A stretch of 30,398 bases of DNA. Origin: a virus. The stretch lies in the IMG/VR virus record IMGVR_UViG_3300034759_000309, positions 1-30,398 of that record; one strand, 5' to 3'. Position 1 is the stretch's first letter. Each line of letters starts with the position of its first letter. Positions 6,732 through 12,850 of this stretch are shown one piece after another. Under the pieces are notes generated by a model, which ran no database searches, was not told the origin of the DNA, and saw nothing but the letters and a program-made list of their open reading frames with translations. Position numbers and translations under genes: made by a program.

Positions 6732-7165
6732 GACGAATAATCCCGGTAAAAGCAGTTAATACTTCTGCAAAACTCTACCAGTTCTTCTTTTGGTTTATAA
6801 TATACAACAGCAATTAGAGATTCTAATACAGTTTTTGCGGCATAGCTCATCATCCTTTCGGATGCCGTAATACCATACCACACGCATGCAGCGCCTTTTA
6901 CTGGGTATCTCCCGGCCAAATATTCGCATTTTTCTTTTCTATCGTTTTTATGGCAGTAAGCGCACGGTTCGGTCACATCGGGGTCCCAAAATATATCCCC
7001 CATTCTGTCGACCGTTTTTTGAGCAAACTTCCATAATATTTTTAAAAAATCTATATTTGTTTTAATACCTTTTTCTTCCAAACTTTTTTGTACAAGTAAA
7101 ACCCACTCGTCTTCATCTTTAGCCATTCCAAAGTCAGGCAGACAGATGACATTTAATTCGTTCAT
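6713..7165 (-). CDS. Hypothetical cysteine-containing protein, probably 3'-truncated
   Basis: A 150-residue open frame starting MNELNVICLPDFGMA. A short cluster CAYCHKNDRKEKCEYL near residue 67 with a further Cys near 85 may bind metal. The last codons (SSIAGKH) overlap the tnpB relic in another frame, so the native C-terminus was probably replaced when that element inserted. The region before the ATG is occupied by the structured-RNA element at 7171-7514, leaving only a weak AGGCGG site ten bases upstream. Expression may therefore be impaired. No family recognised. Confidence 0.5.
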   Translation of the reverse strand: MNELNVICLPDFGMAKDEDEWVLLVQKSLEEKGIKTNIDFLKILWKFAQKTVDRMGDIFWDPDVTEPCAYCHKNDRKEKCEYLAGRYPVKGAACVWYGITASERMMSYAAKTVLESLIAVVYYKPKEELVEFCRSINCFYRDYSSIAGKH

Positions 7166-7170
7166 AGAAA

Positions 7171-7514
7171 AAATACCGCCTGGAGACCTGTCCCCTTCAG
7201 GGGACGGGAGGAAAGGCGGCTAGGCCACCTCTCCCGCAGAGGGCTATTCACCCAACTCCGGGTCAGTGCCCGGGTGAAATTCCCCTTCGGCAATGCCCGG
7301 CAGGCTTAGCACAGTTCCCGACCGTGCGCGGCATTCAGCGGTTCTGCCGGAGTGGTCCGGACTAGGGGAGCATCCGGACGTCCTTGATAGCCCGCCGGGC
7401 GGAGAGCTAACTGAGGAAGGAGGGCCTTCCGACTTGTTGCCCTGAGCCTAGTCACGGAGTTTCCCTCAGGCCCGCCAACCTAAGCCCTACGCCTTTAGGC
7501 GTAGGGTCCGTGAC
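7171..7514 (+). ncRNA. Palindrome-bounded structured RNA element, copy 1 (OMEGA/HEARO-like candidate)
   Basis: A GC-rich block in AT-rich surroundings. It starts with hairpin GTCCCC-TTCA-GGGGAC (7190-7205) and ends with CCCTACGCC-TTTA-GGCGTAGGG (7485-7506) plus TCCGTGAC, the design of IS605-family ends. The core (about 7255-7430) aligns with 17616-17800 over its whole length. The long-range stem GCCCGGCAGGC (7295-7305) with GCCCGCCGGGC (7390-7400) is kept in copy 2 with a C-G to T-A change on both sides, which supports RNA folding. Conserved loops include AGCGGTTCTGCCGG and ACTAGGGGA. It encodes no protein. The plan recalls standalone OMEGA RNAs of IscB-type elements, but that assignment is from memory and unproven. 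Confidence 0.65.
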
Positions 7515-7552
7515 TTTTGTTGCCTCCTTTTGCATTTTTAATTAAATATAAG

Positions 7553-7584
7553 AGCGCCGGGTTAACCTGAAAAACTCCGGCGCT
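7553..7584 (-). terminator. Hairpin downstream of the gam-like gene
   Basis: A perfect eight-base stem, AGCGCCGG with CCGGCGCT, 43 bases beyond the stop of the minus-strand gam-like gene, followed on that strand by TTATATTTAATT. A likely intrinsic terminator. Confidence 0.55.
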
Positions 7585-7627
7585 GTCTGGTACTGTAATG
7601 CTAATAATAATCCTAATCCCGGCAGCC

Positions 7628-8185
7628 TTATATAATTTCCACAGAAAATTTTGGCGGCCGTTCAACCAGGGCTATGCCATCAACAACTTCACCTGTATCA
7701 AGCACCGCTTTGCCGTTATGCTCTTTGAGCTTTTTCTTGAGTTCAGCCTTTTTAATCTTCGGTTCCATTTCGATATATTCAGGTGCGTTTTTCAGAAGCC
7801 ATTTAACGAGAGCGTCGTCATCATATACATATTCCTCCCCTATATCTCTTATTTTGGTTTTGCCGTAGGGCAGGCTGATGGTCTTTATTGATGGATCTTG
7901 GGCATACAAGCTGCGGTGGTATTCTTCCAAAAGACCGGTAAAGAAATCTATGTTTCTCTGTATTTTTTTATCTTCCTCCTCATACCAGCTTTTTATCTTT
8001 TCTATTTCCTCATCCATCAGTTTTTTGTTTTCTTCTCTTGTCTGATAACGCTTTTTAAGTTTTTTTAAAGCCCAATTAGCCTGAGCTTTATCCGTTATTC
8101 TAAACCGCTGTTTTAGTTCCTGCTTTTCTTCTTCGCTGTCAGGAACATCATCAATATCCAGTATATCCAGCTTTTCAACAGCCAA
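7628..8185 (-). CDS. gam: Gam-like DNA-end-binding (host nuclease inhibitor) protein
   Basis: A 185-residue protein with a TTG start at 8185 (AAAGGAG ten bases before). Its layout matches the Mu Gam family: a helical region with RITDKAQANWALKKL, then a long coiled coil containing EIEKIKSWYEEEDKKIQRNI and FFTGLLEEYHRSL. The strand TISLPYGKTKIR follows, then DDDALVKWLLKNAPEYIE and the C-terminal V.G..LVERPPKFSVE. Mu Gam is a bacterial Ku homologue that coats double-stranded DNA ends and blocks exonucleases such as RecBCD. Length is close to the usual 170-180. In this setting it would protect linear or broken forms of the element, or join in recombination. Confidence 0.85.
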   Translation of the reverse strand: MAVEKLDILDIDDVPDSEEEKQELKQRFRITDKAQANWALKKLKKRYQTREENKKLMDEEIEKIKSWYEEEDKKIQRNIDFFTGLLEEYHRSLYAQDPSIKTISLPYGKTKIRDIGEEYVYDDDALVKWLLKNAPEYIEMEPKIKKAELKKKLKEHNGKAVLDTGEVVDGIALVERPPKFSVEII

Positions 8186-8223
8186 AACAAATCATCTCCT
8201 TTAAAATTTTATAAAAAAGAACG

Positions 8224-8249
8224 GAACCGGAAACATTAATTTCCGGTTC
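8224..8249 (-). terminator. Intrinsic terminator after the solitary CRISPR repeat
   Basis: On the minus strand a perfect ten-base stem GAACCGGAAA/TTTCCGGTTC with a six-base loop is followed by CGTTCTTTTTT. This is the best-formed terminator in the region. It lies 16 bases after the end of the CRISPR repeat, and upstream of the gam-like ribosome site. Confidence 0.75.
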
Positions 8250-8265
8250 TCCCTGTTCCGCCTTC

Positions 8266-8297
8266 GTTTCAATCCACACCTCCACGTGAGGGACGAC
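8266..8297 (-). CRISPR. Solitary type I-C-like CRISPR repeat
   Basis: Thirty-two bases which on the minus strand begin GTCGTCCCTCACGTGGAGG and end GTGTGGATTGAAAC. This is the form of type I-C repeats: GTCG start, short CCTC/GAGG hairpin, and the GTGGATTGAAAC end that makes the crRNA 5' tag. No second copy was found in the window and no cas gene is present. It lies 20 bases past the stop of the clamp-like gene and is followed by a strong terminator at 8224-8249. This repeat-plus-terminator layout matches solitary repeat units described as RNA anti-CRISPRs. A remnant of a lost array is the alternative. Confidence 0.8.
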
Positions 8298-8317
8298 TCC
8301 CGGGAAGCTGTACCAGT

Positions 8318-9148
8318 TTAACAGCTCTTTGTTTTTATAGGCATAATTATGGCTTGTACTGTATCTTTAGAAAAAATAACAGGTGATAGTGAATCTTCCC
8401 ATTTGACGACAATTTCGTCACTATTATTAAAACAATCTAGAATATAGTCTACGAATTCAGGATTCAGAGCTATTTGCGTTCCATCAAAATTAGCTATAAG
8501 AACTTTTTGACCTGCTAACTCAACTATATATAGTTGAAACTTTTTACCAAATTCTTCCTTTCTGATCGATGCACTTTCTGTTAATTTCATACTGTTGTCT
8601 TTAATTATTTCTTCAATATCTGGAAATTCTCCTTTGATATCATATACCATTTCTGACCCAGTTTGACCCGGAAAAGCACATAAAGGAAGAAGAAACTTAG
8701 GGTCCTTGATATCTATAGTGTCCCATGTTATTAACTTTCCTTTAAGATGCTCCGGAATTTCATTGCAATAAATATTTATACCAATAAAACCATTTGTAGC
8801 AGATATCTTGTCTGAATATATTTTGACACAATGTAAAATTGGAAAAATAAATGGTAATTCTTCGTAATCCTTTTTACAAAACCTGGTGGCTAGATAAAAA
8901 TTCTTTTCAAATGAATTTAAAGTATTGCTTTGGATCTTGGTGTTAATGATTTTTTTGACAGTAGTTCGATATTCTGCTTTTGCTGCTTCTAATTCTTCCT
9001 CAGCGCTTTTAATTTTTTGTAAAACTTCTTCGTCTTCATATATATCTTCATATACCAAGTCATCATATTCATCATACTCATTTCGAGCATTGTTTAGTTT
9101 TTTCTCAGCGTTTAAAATTTTTTCTTTTAGCTCTTTTAAAAATTCCAT
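8318..9148 (-). CDS. Divergent sliding-clamp-like protein with N-terminal coiled coil
   Basis: About 276 residues from the ATG at 9148 (MEFLKELKEK), chosen because GAAGAGGTG precedes it. The first 75 residues are a charged coiled coil (KEKILNAEKKLNNARNEYDE). The rest reads like clamp modules: PILHCVKIYSDKISATNGF echoes the first clamp strands, and the C-terminus FVDYILDCFNNSDEIVVKW, then DSLSPVIF and AIIMPIK, echoes the last DnaN domain (LLDAL..., DS.SP..., MPMRL). Full clamps are about 370 residues in three domains; only about 180 are clamp-like here, so two domains at most. It could be a clamp paralogue, decoy or modulator alongside the dnaN at the left edge. Similarity is judged by eye. 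Confidence 0.55.
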   Translation of the reverse strand: MEFLKELKEKILNAEKKLNNARNEYDEYDDLVYEDIYEDEEVLQKIKSAEEELEAAKAEYRTTVKKIINTKIQSNTLNSFEKNFYLATRFCKKDYEELPFIFPILHCVKIYSDKISATNGFIGINIYCNEIPEHLKGKLITWDTIDIKDPKFLLPLCAFPGQTGSEMVYDIKGEFPDIEEIIKDNSMKLTESASIRKEEFGKKFQLYIVELAGQKVLIANFDGTQIALNPEFVDYILDCFNNSDEIVVKWEDSLSPVIFSKDTVQAIIMPIKTKSC

Positions 9149-9247
9149 TTTATACACCTCTTCCATATAAATTAAAATTAAGATAATAATTTAAGTCTCA
9201 AAGCTTATAATTACAAACTTTTATAAACTCTTAGAAAAAATAATGTT

Positions 9248-9928
9248 TTATGTTTGTAATTCGACAATAGCTTTTTTTATAGCTTCCGCAGCTTCACGTG
9301 CCGAAAGAAGTTCTTCTACACCTGTACCCCTGATTTGGGGAGAAATATTAAAGTCAACGGCATACAGGTTATCGGCGGGGATAAAGTCTACTGCGAACAA
9401 AGGGTATTTAATTCGTTTATGGTATCCGTCTTTCTCTTGTAACAATATCTTAATATCTACTTCCCCACAATTAGACCGCCAATCATTCCGGCTGGCAAAT
9501 TCCAGCCAGAATATTTTGTTTCCAATCTGGAGATAACGCCAGCTTACCCCCATGCCAGACGGTTGGGCGGGAATATACTCAGCAGCAAAGCAATCAGGAT
9601 ATTTCTCCATTGCTTCACATAGCGGAATCTGGATTTTCCCTTCTCCGCAATGAGCTTTTTCATCAAGATATACAACTACAGTGAAAATCCTGTCAATATA
9701 TGGAATATCCTTGTATTTGTGCAGCATATACTTATAAACGTCTTTCACACGTCCAAAGAACGGCACTTTTAATCCCAATGACTTGAGGAATGATAACATA
9801 TCTGGCCGGCTCATGCCACCACGCGACATGCGTTCAAAAACAATACTGGTGTCATAAATGTCGAACCAGTGGTCATAGTAATCAACAAAGTCCGAAATTA
9901 ACCGGATTTTAGCATTAATATTGTTCAA
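9248..9928 (-). CDS. Hypothetical protein with ATP-grasp-like C-terminus
   Basis: A 226-residue protein with a TTG start at 9928 after AGAGGATGTAAA; an ATG in the same site is followed at once by TAA. Near residue 32 it has ERMSRGGMSRPDML, mid-protein FTVVVYLDEKAHCGEGK, and near the end PLFAVDFIPADNLYAVDFNISPQIRGTG in two adjoining strands. The VDF....YAVDFN.SP order resembles the metal-binding end of ATP-grasp enzymes and I associate it with phage-type ATP-grasp proteins. No partner gene clarifies a substrate. The start lies close after the 9945-10871 gene and may be co-transcribed with it. Confidence 0.55.
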   Translation of the reverse strand: MNNINAKIRLISDFVDYYDHWFDIYDTSIVFERMSRGGMSRPDMLSFLKSLGLKVPFFGRVKDVYKYMLHKYKDIPYIDRIFTVVVYLDEKAHCGEGKIQIPLCEAMEKYPDCFAAEYIPAQPSGMGVSWRYLQIGNKIFWLEFASRNDWRSNCGEVDIKILLQEKDGYHKRIKYPLFAVDFIPADNLYAVDFNISPQIRGTGVEELLSAREAAEAIKKAIVELQT

Positions 9929-9944
9929 TTTACATCCTCTCTTT

Positions 9945-10871
9945 TTAGTGAACTGTCATTTCCTTAGAAGAAGGAATTTCCGACCAAACTATATCCGTCA
10001 CTTCACCTAAAAACGAACATTTGTAATGCACGTTTATATCTGGTTTCCCGCTTGTTTCAGGAGGATATATCAGCAACGCAATTTCATACCCTCCATCAAT
10101 GATATCAGCGTTTACAAATTTTACATTAGCAGTTCTTATAAATTGGCGCATGTTAATTGATTCAAAGATACGATCCAGCCCTAAAAATTCATTTCGTGCT
10201 ATATAGCTGAACCCATTTTTTTTGGGGGCTACGATTTCAGCATCTATAAGGCCTGTAAGTGGCCATTCGAAATTTATCGGATAAAAATATGTGTTCTTAA
10301 TTTCAGAGTCAGACGTTATATTCAACAGATTATTTATTAGCCTGATCTGAAATTCTTTGCTTTTGATAATGTTAAAGAGCGTTTTTTCAGCTTCTAACCA
10401 ATATTTTTCATCCTCTAGCTTTTTAGCAAATTTACAGCATTCTTCTATTAATGCTTCTATACCTCTTTCATTTTTGTAAAAAAAGTCATAAATAAGTTTA
10501 AATGATTCGGATGGCTTCAGATAAGGCATAGCCTTGAATATTTCTCTATGCTTGCCCTTGTAAGTTATATTATTGTTTATAGCCAGACCGGTATAGTCCA
10601 GATATGCATTAATACCATTTACACCGGCTATTTTTTTAACTTTTCCCGCCTGCGCGTTTTCCTGCATTACCGTTTGCGATATTTTCTGCAGTAAGAAACT
10701 AATGCTATCAACAAAACTGCCTAAATCTCTGTATATATTATATACAGTTTGTTCACAGGCATTACTGGTATTCTTGATATGGTGTCTTTTGCCGCATATA
10801 TTACATTTGCCCTGCTTAATACCCAGTGATACCGCTGCGGTAAATGACTCTATATCGTTGTAATAAAACAT
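9945..10871 (-). CDS. Hypothetical protein with N-terminal zinc-finger-like motif
   Basis: A 308-residue protein; the ATG at 10871 has GGGAGG nine bases upstream. Residues 22-40 hold CNICGKRHHIKNTSNAC, a probable zinc knuckle (C..C....HH........C). The middle is helical (KLIYDFFYKNERGIEALIEE), and the last third is strand-rich with FIRTANVKFVNADIIDGGYE. It ends with CSFLGEVTDIVWSEIPSS. No family recognised. Spacing to the downstream gene is 16 bases, suggesting an operon of two. Confidence 0.6.
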   Translation of the reverse strand: MFYYNDIESFTAAVSLGIKQGKCNICGKRHHIKNTSNACEQTVYNIYRDLGSFVDSISFLLQKISQTVMQENAQAGKVKKIAGVNGINAYLDYTGLAINNNITYKGKHREIFKAMPYLKPSESFKLIYDFFYKNERGIEALIEECCKFAKKLEDEKYWLEAEKTLFNIIKSKEFQIRLINNLLNITSDSEIKNTYFYPINFEWPLTGLIDAEIVAPKKNGFSYIARNEFLGLDRIFESINMRQFIRTANVKFVNADIIDGGYEIALLIYPPETSGKPDINVHYKCSFLGEVTDIVWSEIPSSKEMTVH

Positions 10872-10894
10872 CGGAATCTGCCTCCCTGCAATTT

Positions 10895-11290
10895 TTAATT
10901 ATCAATAATAATTGTTGTTTGCGGATATATATAGGGTGGCCCAGGGAAATACCCATCAGTTTCTATGTCGTCTGCTTCTTCACCAACACGGACAAAGATG
11001 TAATTGCCGTCTTCTTCATCATCTTCGTCAGAATCGTTACTGCAATCAAGATTGTTTAACGCCTCCTTTATTGCCGCTATGCTTTTGAATTCCTGATACC
11101 ATTTAATGCTGTCCCATTTATAAACTACTGCGTCTTCGTATTCCGTCTTTTCTGCATTATTTAAAACTTCAAAAGGCGATTCATCATCGGGGCTGAAGCT
11201 GCCCTTTAATACTTCACCAGTTAGAAATGCTATAAATTTCTCATGTGCCTTTTTTGTCATCCCGATTGCGACTTCGGAATAATAACCCAT
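10895..11290 (-). CDS. Hypothetical phage-type protein
   Basis: A 131-residue protein beginning MGYYSEVAIGMTKKAHEKF, with a good AAAGGAGAAATTAAA site. It has a VYKWDSIKWYQEF helix near residue 60, an acidic linker (NDSDEDDEEDG) and then YIFVRVGEEADDIETDGY. The MGYYS start, a central W.S.KWY and a late F.R.GE..DDIE recall small phage proteins of unknown role. It precedes the 9945 gene in the same direction. Confidence 0.6.
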   Translation of the reverse strand: MGYYSEVAIGMTKKAHEKFIAFLTGEVLKGSFSPDDESPFEVLNNAEKTEYEDAVVYKWDSIKWYQEFKSIAAIKEALNNLDCSNDSDEDDEEDGNYIFVRVGEEADDIETDGYFPGPPYIYPQTTIIIDN

Positions 11291-11328
11291 TTTTAATTTC
11301 TCCTTTCTATTTTTTTTATAATATATAA

Positions 11329-11396
11329 AAGAGCCGTATCATGTACAGCTCTTACTTTTATAGAAAAATCAAACCTGCTAAACGCGTCAGCAGGTT
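11329..11396 (-). terminator. Two hairpins between the 68-residue membrane gene and the 10895 gene
   Basis: AAGAGC...GCTCTT (11329-11353) and the perfect AACCTGC...GCAGGTT (11372-11396) lie one after the other. They are downstream of the 11464-11670 gene and upstream of the 11290 start. Either could end the first transcript. Confidence 0.45.
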
Positions 11397-11463
11397 AAAA
11401 CTGTTTTTAAAAATAATATACCAACAATAGAAATCCCAATTCATGAGGAAGATTACAATATCC

Positions 11464-11670
11464 TTATGTTTTCTGATTTCTCTTATGTTTTACTAAGCCA
11501 TAAATAATATTCCCCGTAACCAGCCCTATTCCAAAAACCAAAGCATGTGCTATAATTATGTTAAGCGATCCAAAACATCCTGCTATCTTAATTATCCATA
11601 TCACAACTGCAGCAAGGGCGAAGAACAATATTCCTTTGATTACAACTGACGATAAATGAGGTGATAACAT
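11464..11670 (-). CDS. Small two-helix membrane protein
   Basis: A 68-residue protein with two hydrophobic segments (about residues 10-28 and 36-58) and a basic tail KHKRNQKT, which would place the C-terminus in the cytoplasm. A strong AAGGAGG lies eight bases before the ATG. That ATG shares bases with the ATG of the divergent Nudix-like gene: the four bases CATG (11668-11671) hold both starts, and each ribosome site lies inside the other gene. Holin-like or accessory-membrane roles are possible but unproven. Confidence 0.5.
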   Translation of the reverse strand: MLSPHLSSVVIKGILFFALAAVVIWIIKIAGCFGSLNIIIAHALVFGIGLVTGNIIYGLVKHKRNQKT

Positions 11671-12811
11671 GATTAAAAACCTCCTTGGTTATTTTATGAC
11701 TTATATGGCCGGAATACTAACTTCTCTATTTGCAAATTACATCTGGGCATGGTATGAAAAACGTGGTTGGCGTCGGTTGAAAAGGTTTTTGCCTCGTATT
11801 TCAAAACAATTACAGTACAACAAACCGGAACATGGTTTTCTAAAGGCAGGAAAAACTACAGTTCCCTGGGTAGTCTGCTCTTACGGCCCATATACACCAG
11901 AAAACATCGAAATATTCTATAACCCCAACGAAATAAAAAGGCCTCCGGAAATACGTCAGCTTTATCAGGAACTGGTTAAGGATATTAGAAAAAAAGAAAT
12001 TAAAGGTGAATCGGTTCCTTTTAACGGTTTAGGCTATCAGCTGGAAAAATTCTTTGTTGATTATCGCAGAGGCGAACACGAAGAGCCGGTGTTAAAGCTT
12101 TATTTCAGGCCCACGGATTATTTTACCATGCTTGTCACGGATAATCGTCTTGATGAATCTATTATCGTTAACAACACAAAAACAACACTTCGTCAGAAAT
12201 ATGCTTCATATATTGACCTTGCTTACAGCCCAGTTTTGGAATTTGCCACACATTTTGGAGTAGGAATTATGATTATAACATCAGATGAAAAAATAATTTT
12301 TTCCGAACGCGGTCCTACTGCCGTGGATTCTTTTGTTTTCTTTCCTTCTGTTGCAGAAGGCTCCAACCGGCCCGCAGATGCTTTACATAACGGAGGCCCA
12401 GATCCTTACAGAACTGCAGTTAGAGGTATTGCTGAAGAAATGGGAATTGATGTAAAACCCGAACAGGTTAAATTTCTATCCATTGGCGCAAATGCTGTAT
12501 TATGCGAATATGCTCTTTGCGGTGTCGTATATACGGATTATTCATCCGGCGAACTTAGCGAAATACGTTCGTTAGGCATTCCAAAAGACAGATGGGAAAA
12601 TCAGCGTCTCCACTTTGTAACGTTCTCTCCCAGCGCTGTTGCAGACTTCATGGCAGCTAACAAACCATGGTCACCATTTGCTGTTGCCTGCACTGTTCAT
12701 GCGCTTTATGATGCATTTGGACCACAGCGTATAATTGAAGCTTTTAGAAATATAAAGATAGAGCTTAGTCAAAAACTTCCTAAGGAATTCCAATTTATTG
12801 AGGGGGCATAG
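11669..12811 (+). CDS. Membrane-anchored Nudix-like protein
   Basis: A 380-residue protein, the only confident plus-strand gene. GAGGTGATAAC precedes the ATG. One N-terminal membrane segment (about residues 7-27, YFMTYMAGILTSLFANYIWAW) is followed by a basic stretch. Around residues 245-262 is a degenerate Nudix box, GGPDPYRTAVRGIAEEMGI: the core A.RG..EE.GI is present, but the spacing and the first Glu of the classic GX5EX7REUXEEXGU are not clear, so hydrolase activity is uncertain. Nudix enzymes cleave nucleoside diphosphate-linked compounds. A membrane anchor plus a nucleotide-binding domain recalls sensor-effector proteins of conflict systems, but no partner is visible. A terminator overlaps its stop codon. 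Confidence 0.7.
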   Translation: MIKNLLGYFMTYMAGILTSLFANYIWAWYEKRGWRRLKRFLPRISKQLQYNKPEHGFLKAGKTTVPWVVCSYGPYTPENIEIFYNPNEIKRPPEIRQLYQELVKDIRKKEIKGESVPFNGLGYQLEKFFVDYRRGEHEEPVLKLYFRPTDYFTMLVTDNRLDESIIVNNTKTTLRQKYASYIDLAYSPVLEFATHFGVGIMIITSDEKIIFSERGPTAVDSFVFFPSVAEGSNRPADALHNGGPDPYRTAVRGIAEEMGIDVKPEQVKFLSIGANAVLCEYALCGVVYTDYSSGELSEIRSLGIPKDRWENQRLHFVTFSPSAVADFMAANKPWSPFAVACTVHALYDAFGPQRIIEAFRNIKIELSQKLPKEFQFIEGA

Positions 12812-12819
12812 CCCCCTCA
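12800..12819 (+). terminator. Terminator overlapping the stop of the Nudix-like gene
   Basis: GAGGGGGC-ATA-GCCCCCTC is a perfect eight-base stem whose loop includes part of the TAG stop, followed by ACTTTTCTTCCTTATTTTT. The convergent minus-strand gene at 12851 ends nearby, so it may serve both directions. Confidence 0.75.
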
Positions 12820-12850
12820 CTTTTCTTCCTTATTTTTCAATGAAACAAAA

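Noticed and set aside
7171-7514. Group II intron fragment
   Set aside because: No domain V-like hairpin or GUGYG start was seen, and the ends are IS605-style palindromes.
8266-8297. A CRISPR array
   Set aside because: Only one repeat is present; no second copy, spacer series or cas gene was found, so it is called a solitary repeat.
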